NCBI RefSeq assembly: GCF_032062135.1
Contig: NC_092866.1
Span: forward strand, 27,559,805 to 27,623,804
DNA from: Pyxicephalus adspersus
Taxonomy: Eukaryota; Chordata; Amphibia; Anura; Pyxicephalidae
DNA: 64,000 bases
Direction of reading: 5' to 3'
Shown: positions 11,644-23,920 of the stretch, piece by piece
How positions within the stretch are numbered: position 1 is the first letter of the stretch
How the letters are laid out: every line of letters starts with the position of its first letter
Notes under the pieces: model-generated
The model's input: only the letters and a program-made list of their open reading frames with translations
Database searches by the model: none
Told to the model about the DNA's origin: nothing
Made by a program: the position numbers and the translations under genes

Positions 11644-12754
11644 ATCTTGAACCTGATGACAGTGCATCGTTTTATATCTTTAATGTAGACCAGTCATTGT
11701 CAGCAGCAAGCCAGCCCACTTGTCTCCCATGGCATAGTCATCAACCTCACAGAGCGGCTTGCAGTCCCATCTCCTGCTTTCAAGGCTCCAAATCCTTTAA
11801 TAACACTAATGAAGTTGAGGAACCTAAGTGCAATTCTTCTGGAGCCCCAAAGACATTTGAATGCCCCAGCATTCAGATTACGTCAATATCTCCTAACTGC
11901 CACCAAGATATTGAAACCACACAAGAAGAGCAAAAAGGTGACATTGAAAATGATTATGTTGAAAGACCTGCCCGTGACCACCTCCATCTCCAACTTGAAC
12001 CCTCCTATAGGGAGTCGTCTTTAAGTCCAAGCCCTGGTAGTAGCATATCTTCCAGAAGCTGGTTCTCTGATGCATCTTCCTGTGAATCCATTTCACACAT
12101 ATATGATGATGTTGAATCCGAACTGAATGAGGCAGCAGCACGTTTCAGCCTAGGATCACCGCTGACATCTCCCAGCTGCTCTCCCAGAGGCTTTCCTAAT
12201 GATGATGCATGGCAACAATTTGGCTATAGTGCCTCTTTGTCACCAAGACAGTCCCCATGCCACTCTCCTAGAACTAGCATTACTGATGAAAACTGGCTTA
12301 GCCCCCGGCCTACTTCAGGACCTTCATCAAGGCCCTCATCTCCATATGGCAAGAGACGCCACTCTAGTGCAGATATTTGCTATCAAAGTTCTCCCCATCA
12401 CTCTCCAACACCATCGCCTAGCCATTCACCCAGGGGAAGTGTTACAGAGGATACATGGATTAGTTTGTCTCACAATGCGTTGACCAGTGTATCTCATTCT
12501 CAGCAAATCCCGGATGCTGATATTCCTCTTAAAACACGGAAGACCTCTGAAGACCAAAGTGCCACATTGCAAGGAAAGATTGATTTTTGTGTTGAAGATC
12601 AGGACATTTTATCTCCAACTCTTGAAACACCTTCTGAGGATAGTAGTGGTTCTCCACGTCCACTCAGAAAGGACTCGTTTACTGACCAATTTTTGTCAGT
12701 TCCATCACATTTTACTTGGAACAAACCAAAATCTGGGCACACACCTGTATTTCG
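11644..12754 (+). CDS. nfatc3: NFATC3 exon 2, calcineurin-regulatory region
   Basis: Large exon encoding residues about 29-399, the N-terminal regulatory domain that holds NFAT in the cytoplasm when phosphorylated and releases it to the nucleus after calcineurin dephosphorylation. Visible in order: DLEPDD near the start; the calcineurin docking motif PSIQIT (11865-11882, residues 103-108); the serine-rich region [20 protein letters not shown] (from about residue 154); SP repeats, the first with [11 protein letters not shown] (from residue 228) and the later one with [13 protein letters not shown]; a basic nuclear-localisation motif KRR (12351-12359); KTRK; and the second docking motif LSVP (12693-12704). 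The acceptor is a pyrimidine tract then TAG at 11641-11643. The donor GTGAGT starts at 12755, splitting an Arg codon (CG|G). The pattern fits NFATC3 better than NFATC1, C2 or C4, especially [17 protein letters not shown] and [12 protein letters not shown]. Confidence 0.97.
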
Positions 12755-13580
12755 GTGAGTATAGGTAAACCTAGTAGTGATTTTAGGCCTATAACACAAT
12801 TTTATTTTCATGTTACTGTATATTTATCAGTACAGTCCCAACAGTCAGAGAATCATTACCCCATCTTTTCAATTTTTTGCCTGAATTGGTGCCTAATCTT
12901 ACTCGTATCGTGGCAGCCATATGCTTGCTGGTGAAGAGATGGTAAAGCAAACATTACATGTGTCTGCACTTTTTCCCTCCCTCCCCTACTACTAAGACTA
13001 GTAGAGTTGCTGTTCTACTACCTAATGACAATATAGTTTTAAACCGCCAAATAACCATGTTACTGTTTTAAAACTATACCTTCTGTATAGCACTTCATTA
13101 GTGGTATGTGCAGAGACGTGCAAAAGTTGGTAAAAAGCGTGTTGATCTAGAAGGGTCATTTACTAGCAGCTTTGGTTATTACGATGACACGGTGAAAACA
13201 TGTGTTTTAAATAGTACAGTAAATTCGCCATTATATTATGACACCCACTGGGATTAGTAGATTCTGAAAAAATATAGTTACTGATTGCTTGAGAGATGCA
13301 ATTAAAAGTGGGGGTCTAACTTATTTTATACCCTATGCTTTACAATACCCTAAACTTTGGTATTGACTTGATATTGACATTTACTAATTAAAAGAAACAT
13401 TATTATTTAATACAAAGACAAACTTCACATATTGTAATAGTTTTACCATTTTATAAAAAAAAAGCTTTTGTAAATGCATGAAAACAAAGAATTGAGGTTA
13501 AATAATCATAAAACAATGTATGAGGGCACATTATACTTATGGGTGCATTATTATGAAATATAGGAACAGATTAATAATAT
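12755..13580 (+). other. Start of intron 2, no recognised feature
   Basis: Begins with the exon 2 donor GTGAGT. AT-rich; no repeat ends or coding signal recognised. Confidence 0.45.
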
Positions 13581-13587
13581 TAAAACA

Positions 13588-13812
13588 GGCATGGGCAGAG
13601 CACGGTGGCTGCAGTGAGGTTAATTGGCTTCTTCCTAAAAATTGACCTTAGACTACATTAATGACATATGACTATTGTAGGGACATTAGATTGTGAGCTC
13701 CTTTTAGGGACAGTTAGTGACATGACTATGGACTTTGTACAGCGCTGCGTAATATGATGGCGCTATAAAAAAATACTGTGTAGTAGTAATAATAATAATA
13801 ATAATAATAATG
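13588..13812 (+). mobile_element. tRNA-derived SINE with L2-type tail, internally deleted
   Basis: Starts with a GAGCACGGTGGCT A-box-like segment, jumps to GAGGTTAATTGGCTTC, and ends TTGTACAGCGCTGCGTAATA then TGGCGCTATA and a (TAA)n tail at about 13783-13811. The GCGCTGCG...TGGCGCTATA end matches the L2 tail family also seen in reverse at 39880 and 55548. The B-box part of the tRNA-like head is missing. Confidence 0.65.
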
Positions 13813-15040
13813 GGACAGATAATGTAGTAACTATGGGCGAAGATTAAAATAATGAGGTATATGTTTAGATTATTATATTTATTAATAATACACATGGGGG
13901 CAAGATACTTCAATAAAGTATAGCTGCAGTTTGTTATAATGAAGAAAACACATGAGGTTATACTATTAAATATACGTTTTGGGACAGATGTTATTTGAAT
14001 AATAATACCACAGCTGCCCCTGCTGTATGACACCTGAAACTTGGCGTTGCGGCTGTTCTAATGACAGCAGGGCAAAAAGTTGCTTTCGGTTCTGCAGTTC
14101 ACTTTACCATTTATCATTTGGTTAAGTTTAGTCTATAGATAGGAAAACTAAAACTCAAATGATTAGCAGAGCTGTCCTGCAGACATGTGCATTTGATCAT
14201 TTTACTCAAAAGCATGGTCTGCGGGCATGTTTCCACGTCTGCTAATAGATCTCATATGTTCTTGGAAATTCTGCAACTACCAATTGTACGTATGATGTAT
14301 TCATCAGTGGTGTCCTCATATTTTGAATCATAATGTCATTTCGCAAAGATGTGTGTCTAATGGGAAATCCCTTTGACCACCTGTGTAAAGGAGGCACTTT
14401 GGATTAACAAATGCCTGTGTCCTAATTCAGAGAGGTTGAGGCTGTGAGCTGAGAGATCTGGTGTCTTACCGAAATTAACTTTTCTGCTAACGGGTTTGTT
14501 TTACACAGACTTGCCCCTAATAGAATGATGACAAAGCAGTGCTCCTGCTCTTACTAAATAAATGCTGAATCGGTCTAACAAACAATACTGAACTAAATAC
14601 ATGTTTTGTTAAAAAACAAATTACTCCTAACAGAAGAAAATACACAAAAAATAGCAAACAGGTGATTTTGGGAGACTTAGAAAAAAAAGGAAAACATTTA
14701 AATAAAATAGAGTATGGAGGGAGAATACAAGTTAGCTAATATAGTTATTCCATGTAAAAATGCTAGGGTTAAGTCCTGGCTCAAACTCCAAGTTTCCCCA
14801 TCAGATCAGGGTCATGTAGAGAGCATAAAGAACTGTCCTTTTGACTCCTATCACTGTTATAGAGATAAGGCTGGGCACAATATCTGAGGCCTTTTGGTAA
14901 AGGTTATCCACATCAAGGCTTCAACCAAGACTAGGGAGCAGGAGAGCACCTTGGTCGGTTGAGGTTGATGAGCTTGAAAAGTAGTTTGTGATATCAGGTC
15001 TAAATAGACCAGATATTACAAACTACTTTTCAAGCTACTA
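13813..15040 (+). other. Intron 2 stretch with a short hairpin
   Basis: No gene recognised. It contains the inverted repeat at 14971-15036 (arms of 32 bases with two mismatches and a 2-base loop). The remainder is AT-rich sequence without visible features. Confidence 0.5.
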
Positions 15041-15049
15041 ATTTTTTAC

Positions 15050-17960
15050 TATTTTTTTTTGTGTGTTTAGGAGCATAAGGGGAGACTTTATTATTTCTGC
15101 AGATTTTATTGCCCCAGAATATTTTTTACCATTTTGAAATAGAGATTGGAAGTATTCCTAATAGGTAGAATATTTTAGGAAGGATAGGCTATCCTACCAA
15201 ACCATGATGGAGGTATTGACAAAATACATTTTGTGTATAATGAGGGTATAATTGGTTTTGTTAAGGTTAGATAAGGAGGGGGGTTAGCTGAATCCCTAAA
15301 TAGGAGGAAACATGAGAGACTGGCTAAAACTGATACTCATAGCCCTGTTTATTCTAAGGGCCAGATACATAAAGGAACAAAAATAGTAATTTGAGGAAAG
15401 GTAGTGAGGTCAGAGGGGAAGTGATATACATAAGAATATAATTTTCGAACAATGCACATTTGTGTTCAGTAGGGCCACATTTGAAATTTTTTGATATTCA
15501 GGTTTGTTCTAATTCCTATGGCAAGAGGTTTTATCGCTATAACGAGTAATAAAGGGATTAAAGGACAACCTGTCTAGTTTTCTCATTTTATTTGGATTAG
15601 AGGGGACTTGTATCCTTTATTGTAACCTAGTTAGGGGCTATCATATAGACTGGATAAAATATTGGTAAAGTGTGGACCAAGTTCCTTCCAAAAGGAATAG
15701 TTCCAGGATAGGATTAAACTATTATAGGCGAGTTCCCCTCATGCAGACAAATATGACCCTCCCGGAGATAGTTGCAAAGTTCAGCTAAATGTGGAGCCTA
15801 AAAAGTCTGCAAATGGTGCACTACTGTTTTTAGGGTGATAGTCTTTAAAATTTCCACCAGAACATTTTTATAGGTCTCTTGGATTATAGGAAAGGAAATG
15901 TTGGAAAGCCTCCAAGCTCCTAAATTGTTTGAGTATGAGCTTTAGGTGTAACATTTTTTTCAGTATCAATTTCAGGGTGGATGAAATTGGTATGCATTTG
16001 TTTAATATGGGAGGAGATTTGGATCAGGACCCACCTGACTGTACATTTTTTGTGCTGACCAAATTTTGGTGGGACATGTGTCAATGGAGTTGAGAGAAAC
16101 AAAATCTGTAATATAGTTGAACGTTCCGAGCAAAGACATGAGCAGGCAAGAAGGGTCTCCATTGGGGTCCAGGTGGTGAAAAGTATACTAATCAGACCAG
16201 GTGCCAGAAGGTATGTAGGCTGCCTCTAGGGCACCTTCTCTTAGATTTGTTGTGCTGCAAATGCCCATTATCTCTAACCACAGTGGAGATATTGTATCAC
16301 CAGTGCCTCCTGCTGGTGTCTTTGATGGAGGAGTTGTAGATATCAGCCCCAGGTCCAAAAGAACATTTTCCTTTTCAGGAAAATTTGCAGACTAATTTAA
16401 TATTGTAAGAGAAAACAAGGCTAAACAGGAATACCTGCATACTGATATTTGAGTTTTCAGGCTTCTCTGTTTCTGGATGGTAGAGGGGGGCAACATCAGA
16501 AAATGTCTGGACTTCTTCTGCAGTCTTCAGATCTGAGGCATCACATGATGACCTCCCTAGCTTTGTAAAAGTTAATTTTAACTATGTTTCTGGGAGCCAT
16601 TAAGGCTGTATAGATATATTCGAATTCTAGATGAAGAGCATCATACTCACTCTCATACGCTGTTTAAAAAGGTGGTGCTTTCCTCCAAATCCTGTATCAA
16701 TTTAGGCAGACCTGTGGAATGCATATCATGAGAGGGGGGAATTTCCAGAATTTTTTTTCCTCTGGTTGGTTTTGTAGGGCCTGGAGGGCGTTTTCCAGTT
16801 GTTGGTTTTGTAAATGCAAGATCTTAGTAGTTTTGAACAACTCCACTTTAAAGTTCCTATGATCAGACAGGTCATTGTTGCAGAAAGAGACAGGCAAGGT
16901 CCCTTCTGCAATAATTTCTTAGCTGCCTGTGCAGTGTGCTTTGGTTTCTAGGATACATGGCAATCCCAGTGTTCCATCAAAAAAAGAAAGAAAAAAAGCT
17001 ACCTGTGAAAATGATTTAACTCTAGGGTCTTGTGCAGTTGGGCATGTACAATGATGTTATCAAAAGCACTGTGTGTGTGAAAGGCTATGTCATATTCTGC
17101 AGTATAACAATTGTGTTCAAACCTTCAAATCACCTAAACTATATGTCATAGCAACTTGAACATTTAAAAGATGTTTAAAACTTGTGAAAATTAAACAATA
17201 GGCTTGCTGTTTCAAAAGCAAGTGCTTTTAATTTAAATAATTCTCACAGGCAGATTTATTTTGATAAAACACTGGCCTCCCTCACTTGTGCGGAGAATGA
17301 ACTCCCCCCACTCGTGTGTGAGTATTATGTCATCCTGGTCTGGCCACTTAAGATGGCTAAAGATCGTCGACAGGAAGAGGAGAAAGGAGGAGTATTGCAG
17401 GGTTTAGTTTCACTTTCATTTCCACTGATAGCTTTGTGAAAGCTGCAGCCAGCTCCTTTTGGAGCCTTTCTTTAAATTTTGCAATTAGAACTAGGTCCTC
17501 TGTGTATTGGGTCGGGGTGGGGAGCTGGAATAAGCTCATGGAAGGAGAAATAGCACCTGAAAAGAGACTGTGATGTGTGAAATGGATCCTAGTTCCTTAT
17601 CACCCTCTTGAGGGGTAAGCTGTGAGAGAGTGCCTGTCTTTAGGGGGTGACAGGAAAGAAGGCCTAGCAATACAATGTGCTTGTTTGAATCAAGCTCACC
17701 TTTCTCTTAAGGTAAGAGATAGTTCTCCAAGACTTCCCTGCTCTCAGTCTGGGGGGAGATGGCTGTACAGGTTTTATTTTTTGATCATCTGAGCAGTCAG
17801 GAAGATGAGCTGTGGTGACCTCTCTTGCGCTGCCAAGACTCGAGGAGCGCAGGTTCTGCTGTTGGGTTGCATGACAGCTGAATGGCACCTAGAATGAGTG
17901 GCAGCTGTTAAATGCCAGCATGACGTGTGGGATGGGAGCAGAGCCAACTAGATTGCAGCT
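15050..17960 (-). mobile_element. Degenerate L1/Tx1-like LINE, minus strand
   Basis: Read on the minus strand, 15270-15090 gives ILPKIFYLLGILPISISK and a WGNK segment, the C-terminal ORF2 pattern also found in the other L1/Tx1 copies here. The 16900-16700 segment (LHLQNQQLENALQALQ) looks like an ORF1 coiled coil, and 17540-17360 (FKERLQKELAAAFTKL) may be further ORF1 N-terminal sequence. Many stops and frameshifts. Boundaries are approximate, and the endonuclease and core RT motifs are too decayed to place. Confidence 0.5.
17070..17175 (+). mobile_element. Internal fragment of the CAGTGTTCTC transposon family
   Basis: GTTCAAACCTTCAAATCACC and following bases match internal segments of the copies at 24548 and 38318. 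No ends are present. Confidence 0.5.
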
Positions 17961-18214
17961 GCCATAGTCAGCCTGTGCATGCACTCCTAAAAAGTACATT
18001 TAAATTTAAACTAAACATTTGAGGACAGGTCTGCAGCTGTCTTTGCTAACTTAGGTTTTAAATGTGTATTGTATAGGATATTTGCATTCTGGCACTGAAG
18101 TCTGAATTTTTATCCTGGATTCTTGTTCTAGGTCAGTGATTTGCTTAGTAATTAATCAGGGTCACAATGACAGCTGCAGCTAAAAACAGAGTTAAAAACT
18201 AAACGGTCTTCTAG

Positions 18215-19650
18215 GGGCGAAGCCAGCCATGGCAGATGCTTTTCTTTAACTCTCAATTGCTGTTTGATTACCAGTGTACATCAGTACCTACCAGCACCTG
18301 TGCTGCTTGTACTGCTTCTACCAGGGCCCCCCAGCTATGTTACCCGGATCCTGCACTCTTGTGTGAAAAGGGCACAAGCGGCGGGTCCTATCCTGCTGTC
18401 AGGCCCACTCACAGTTAAGACTTTACTTCATGCTGTGGCTTACCTCTCACGCTGGTGCTGCGGCCGTAAGCCCCCCACAGACTACCTCCCAGTGCCCCAG
18501 ACCTGTGCCTTATTTTCAGCACATCAGAATTATTGGGGGCATACTATTTCCTCTTGGTCTTTTCCACCAAGGCATCCTCCTCCTTGGTCCAGGTTCTGTT
18601 AGATTGGTGCTGCTGATATTCTCCTGTGTTTCTGGACCCTATGGCTACCTTCACATGTTCTGCATCCCTGGTCAGGGTGGTGCAGCTATACTTTCCACTG
18701 ACTGCAACTCCCTGGGGTGTGCTTAGATAAGATAGCCTGACCACTACTGCTAACCCAACGCTTGCTTGCTCATTCAGGTGGAGTCCTGTGTTATGTACAC
18801 ATACAGTACCCTGTCCACATCTCATACCATAGGATAAATTCAAAAAAACAATGCCAACCCCTCATACCCCAGAACGTTCTGCCCCCACAGACTCCCCACT
18901 GACCTCACTTTCTCTCATCGAGCTTCCATGGACCCCCCCCATAACCTGCGGCTGGCGGATTTCTTATCAACAGCTTTGGAATATGAACGTTCCACCATGG
19001 CCCAGGAATTCTCAGCTCTACAAACCTCAATTGATACAGCTCTTCAGCAGATCTCCTCCAACACCTCCAGGATCACGAAGATAGAACAACCTAACAGTGA
19101 CCTGGAAGATCCGTCACTCTAGAATCAAGCCACAATTACCTCTCAACAGCAACTTTTAAGCTTCCTTTCTGACAAATATTAAGACTTGGAGAACAGGAAT
19201 CCCTGCTCCAACCTTTGGTTCATTGGCATACCTGAAACCTACAAAGCCTAACATTTGCTTTCTCACTTTCTCACAGTGGACTTGATGAGTCCACTGCATC
19301 AGCCCTGAGCAGCAGTGTTCCCCTCTAGGAAACCAAGGGCTGTCATCATGAAATTATTTCACTTAATTGACAAAGAAACGCATCCTTTCTGCCTTCAAGA
19401 AGCTAGGCTCTGTCAGGCTCCAAAAGTCAGGTGTCCCAAAAGTGTTGTGCCTTCTCACCAGCATGTTGTCCCCTTCTATAAAATACACTACACTGTCTTC
19501 CTCCACTCTGCCTGGCCAAACAGAGTCCATGGTTTGATAAAAGTTTTCGAGGACCCTGACCTAGCTCTTGCTCAACTGCAAAAATTCCTCAATGTCGCTC
19601 CCGCTTAATGCTGCTCATAAGTTTCTTTTTACCCTACATGGTTTGGTAAC
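18215..19650 (+). mobile_element. L1/Tx1-like LINE, ORF1 remnant
   Basis: Plus strand. 18928-19122 encodes a coiled-coil-like segment (MAQEFSALQTSIDTALQQIS, SRITKIEQ). The next frame gives DLENRNPCSNLWFIGIPE at about 19181-19234, the junction where L1 ORF1 coiled coil meets the RRM. 19324-19608 starts RKPRAVIMKLFHLIDKE, the ORF1 C-terminal domain pattern. The ORF2 counterpart appears to resume at about 27375, after the nested block. Confidence 0.68.
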
Positions 19651-19719
19651 ATATTCATTGTGATCTTAGAATCATGGTCTTTGATCTATTGATTTCTACC
19701 CATGACCGGCATTCTGTGT

Positions 19720-19936
19720 GCTCCTGCAGTGTGCCGGGAGCCCCCAGACCACATTTATTCCCTTTGCTCAATATTTTAGGGGCAACCTTGAGCCCCCCAT
19801 TACCCCCCCCCCCCCATTTTTACACANNNNNNNGCTCCTGCAGTGTGCCGGGAGCCCCCAGACCACATTTATTCCCTTTGCTCAATATTTTAGGGGCAAC
19901 CTTGAGCCCCCCATTACCCCCCCCCCCCCATTTTTT
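19720..19936 (+). other. Duplicated segment around a 7-N gap
   Basis: The segment starting GCTCCTGCAGTGTGCCGGGA occurs at 19720-19821 and again, essentially identically, at 19834-19936. A 7-N gap (19827-19833) lies between them. This looks like two unmerged contig ends rather than biology. Confidence 0.85.
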
Positions 19937-19964
19937 GCTGTAGCTGCTGGTCTAGCTGTTGGAT

Positions 19965-20195
19965 GCCCTAACTATGTGGAATCGGCTCCCTCAGGAAGTA
20001 GTTTCAGCAACTACTATAGATTGCTTTAAGAAAAAGCTGGATGTTTTTCTAGAAGCACAGAATATAACTGCGTATTAAAGCTTTAAAATAAAGATACCCG
20101 AGACTGTTGATCCAGGGAACATTCGATTGCCTCATGGAATCAGGAAGGATTTTATTTCCCCCTGTTGAAGCAAATTGTACCAGTTTTTTTTTTGT
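19965..20195 (+). mobile_element. CR1-like LINE 3' fragment, plus strand
   Basis: Carries NRLPQEVVSATTIDC-like coding (TGGAATCGGCTCCCTCAGGA) and the 3' UTR (ACCCGAGACTGTTGATCCAG, CAAATTGTACCAG). It lies head-to-head with the minus-strand copy that starts 310 bases on. Confidence 0.85.
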
Positions 20196-20504
20196 ATATA
20201 TCTCTTTCAAAGATTAATACCTTCCCTTCAGTGGGGTAAGAAGTTATGTGTTTTTCCAAGTTGAAATGAGTTATTATGCATCATTCATGTCTTCTCCTGT
20301 TTTTTTAGACTTCCATTTAAGTGCAGTTATTTGCTGATGGTGTATATTGTGGTTAACTGCTGTTTCACCTCAGGGTTTTTAGTGTACACTCATTGGACAT
20401 TTCATGGCCAATGGGCGGTGCAGGTAGCCTGGGACAGCCTGCACTGCCCCTACTTCTTTACTCCAGTACCCGCCATTAGGAATGTCACAAAATAAAAATA
20501 TTAC
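20196..20504 (+). other. Unassigned 310 bp between two CR1-like copies
   Basis: No coding signal or repeat end recognised. Confidence 0.4.
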
Positions 20505-23030
20505 ACAACATAGTTACATGGGTCAGGTTGAAAAAAGACAAAAGGTCCACCAAGTTTACCTACTACGGAATTATAAACATATCCCAGATATAAAACCCTA
20601 AGGACACAGTTAGTCCAGAGGAAGGCAAAAAAACCCTGGTACAATTTGCTTCAACGGGAAAAAATGGCTTTCTGATTCCCTGGGGCAATCAGATGTTCCC
20701 TGAATAAACGGTCACTGTTATCTTTACTTTAAAACCTTAATACCCAGTTATATTCTGTGCTTCTAGAAAAACATCCACATTTTTCCTAAAGCAATCTATA
20801 GTAGTTGCAGAAACTACTTCCTGAGGGAGCCGATTCCACATTTTCACAGACCTTACAATGAAGAATCCCTTCCTTATGCGGAGCTTAGACATGTTTTCCT
20901 CCAGACGCAAAGAGTGCCCTCTTGTTCTTTGTAATGATCTCAAAGTGAATAATTGGGAAGTGTTGCTGAATTTGCTGAGTTCTCTATATGGACTATTTAT
21001 ATATTTATACAGGGTAATCATATCCCCTCTTAAACGTCTCTTCTCAAAGGAGATAAGATTCAGTTCAGCTAATCTCCCCTCATAGCTGAGCTCCTCGATT
21101 CCTTTTATTAGTTTATTTGTCCTTCTCTGCACTCTCTCGAATTCCACAATGTCCTTTTTGTGAACTGGTGCCCAAAACTGGACTGCATATTCCAGATGTG
21201 GTCTGACCAATGCTTTGTACAGGTGCAGGAATATGTCTCGATCTCTGCAGTCTATTCCTCTTTTAATACAAGAAAGTACTTTACTAGCTTTAGATATTGC
21301 AGCTTGGCGTTGCATGATGTTAAGTCTATGATCTACCAGAACCCCCACCTCCTTTTCCATTTCTGACCCCCCCCCCAACTGTATTCCCTTTTGACAGTAC
21401 GAACCATGCATGTTGTTAGCCCCCAAGTGCATAACTTTACATTTATCTATATTAAATGTCTTTTGCCACTTGGCTGCCCAATCAAACAGTACATCCAGGT
21501 CTGCTTGTGGATATAGACATCCTGTATGGACCTAATTCCATTACATAGTTTAGTGTCATCTGCAAACACAGAAATGGTACTTTTAGGTTAGGTACTTTTA
21601 GTTAACTGGTATCCATTGTATCATGCCAGTGATTAAAGAGTCTCTAAAAATTAGAAACCATGGCTTTTTAAATAACGAGAAAGAACTCAGCGTTTTGAGG
21701 ACACGTGGATGTAATTCATAAGGACCTGGTACTTTGTCAACCTTCATTTTGCCCAACTGTTTCTCAATCATGTCAATTTTGAGCCATTGTGAACCGTTTA
21801 AGGCAGTGACACTGCTATTTTAAAGTTGGACTTTAAGCTCTGCCATTTTCCTTTGTATACACAGAGCTAAAAAAAAAAAAAAAAGATCTTAGTAGATTCA
21901 CCTTTTCTTTATCCCCAGTTATTAACCCAGAGACATCCTTTAGGGGGCCTATATGGTCAGATCTGATCTTTTTGCTAATATATTTTTTTTTTTTTTAAAT
22001 TTGCCTTACTTTCCTTTGCATTTTTGTCATTCATTTTTTAAGTTTTGCACATTGTATCTCCTTTTTACATCTTTTGTTATATCCTTTAAAGTTTTCAAAC
22101 AATGAAGGTGATCCTTCATTTTTATATTTTTGGAATGTCCTTTTCTTGTTTATTAAGGCTTTTTTAACATCAGCTGTGAGCCACATAGGTTTAAATTTTA
22201 ACCTCCTAAACCTATTACCCATTGGAATATATTTTTCAGTATGCTTGTGTAGAATAGACTTGAAATATTCCCATTTCTGTTCTGTGTTCTTTGAGGACAA
22301 TATTGTCTTCCAGTCCAAGTCACAGAGAGCCACCCTTAATAACTGAAAATTTGCTCATAAAATTATTTTTTTCTATCTTTCCTGATTTTACTTCCTGTTT
22401 ACAGCTTACATTAAAAGAAATCATATTATGATCACTGCTACCCAGATTCTCTTTTCTATGCAGATCTGTTATAAGCTCTGCATTGTTAGAAAGAACTAGG
22501 ACCAGCAGAGTATCATTTCTTGTTGGGGCGTCTATAAACTGTGCCATAAAATTTATCCTGTAAAAAAAGTCATACATTTCCTCCCTTTTGCTGTTCTTGT
22601 AGTGCCGTTACTCCAGTCAAGGGCCGGGTAGTTGAAATCTCCCATAAACAAAACCTTTCCAGTTTTTGCTGCTTTTTCTGTCTGTGCTAGTAGTTGATTC
22701 TCTAGTTTTTCCTTCGCACTAGTGGGCCTATTGCAGAATCCAATAATTAATTGTGTGTTATTCAACCCTATTGCTTGCTCCATCAACAATTTCTTCTTTC
22801 ACATTTACTTTCAGATCACTTCTGTTTTTATGAAAGAGAGTAAAACCAGAAATGTTGACAGCCCAGTCATGTAAAGAACAAAGCTAGGATTGAGCAACAC
22901 CAACTAAGTTATAATGCTCTTCATTCATTAAAGCTTCCAACTCCCCTATTTTGTTTGCCAGACTTAGCATTGGTGAACAGGCTCTTTAAACCATTGCTGC
23001 ATTTACCAGCACTGTTTGCCAAACCATTTT
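20505..23030 (-). mobile_element. CR1-like LINE ORF2 (endonuclease + RT), minus strand
   Basis: The best-preserved LINE here. Minus-strand frames give, in order: LKSLFTNAKSG near 22990; endonuclease motifs VLFMGDFNYPALDW (22690-22620) and LGSSDHNMISF (22450-22420); KFKPMWLTADVKKAL (about 22200-22150); then RT sequence with an apparent internal deletion near 21600, where the APGPDG-like segment is followed almost directly by ADDTK; and an intact 231-codon C-terminal frame (21432-20737) with [35 protein letters not shown] and MWNRLPQEVVS. The 3' UTR runs to 20505. ORF1 of the same element seems to continue at 25891-27060, beyond an inserted DNA transposon. Confidence 0.9.
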
Positions 23031-23101
23031 CAGTGTTCTCCCCAGAAATTTTTTTCAGCCGGGTGGTAAAAAAGGGGGTGTGGCAAAACACAGCAAATTT
23101 A

Positions 23102-23431
23102 AGCTGCGTACACACTTCCAATTTTTGTCGTTGGAAAGGATCTTTCACGATCCTTTCCAACGACAAGGGTGTGCACGATGCATGAACGATGCTGTACATA
23201 CAGCACCGTTCATGCTCTATGGAGAGGGGAGGGGGGAGCGACGGAGCGGCACCCTGCTGCGCGCTCTCCCCTTCCCTTTCATTAGGATCGGCTGTCGTCC
23301 ATCGTCCGTGGATCCGGCAGGTCGGTCGTCCGGACGATGGACGACACCGACTGTACACACGGCAGATTTTCACCCGATAATTGGCCGATGCCGATTATCG
23401 GGCGATAAAAATCTGACGTGTGTACGTAGCT
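23102..23431 (+). mobile_element. PIF/Harbinger-type MITE (330 bp)
   Basis: Begins AGCTGCGTACACAC and ends GTGTGTACGTAGCT, extended inverted repeats (AATTTTTGTCG / CAGATTTTTATCG). It is flanked by TTA on both sides (23099-23101, 23432-23434), the TWA target duplication typical of PIF/Harbinger. GC-rich centre, no transposase. Confidence 0.78.
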
Positions 23432-23740
23432 TTAGTGCTCCCAGTTGATTATGCCATGGGTATCCAGTAACCTCTTATTGTTTCAATGTTCTACCTTCTC
23501 CCAATTATTTGTTACAACTTTGTAATGCCTGCCCCGTTAGTATATATAATTTGTCTATTCTATGTATTTTGCCACAACTGTCCTATGCCGCGTATTGTGA
23601 CCCAACTTACTAGTGTTCTAAGTTTTAAAAGTGTAATCCTTTGTAGTAGTGTAATAGTATAATGAATGTGGTGTAACAAGTTAGCCTTAGCTCATATTAG
23701 CAGCAAAAAACATTTACCCCTTCTGAATAACTTCTGGCAA

Positions 23741-23920
23741 CTGCTAGGCACCTAGGATTGGTAACAGGCCATAAGTGCTGGGCACCCAGGATTGGTAACA
23801 GGCGCTAAGTTCTAGGCACCCAGGATTGGTAACAGGCCATAAGTGCTGGGCACCTAGGATTGGTAACAGGCGGTAAATTCTAGGCACCTAGGATTGGTAA
23901 CAGGTGGTAAGTGCTGGGCT
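23741..23920 (+). repeat. 34-bp tandem repeat, five units
   Basis: Units of GGCACCTAGGATTGGTAACA plus about 14 bases, five in a row with small changes. The relative at 37959-38020 has only about two units, so the array expanded within this copy of the transposon. Confidence 0.85.

Noticed and set aside
23741..23920. Regular 34-base repeats resembling a CRISPR array
   Set aside because: Units are directly adjacent with no distinct spacers, lie inside a transposon, and the genome is vertebrate.
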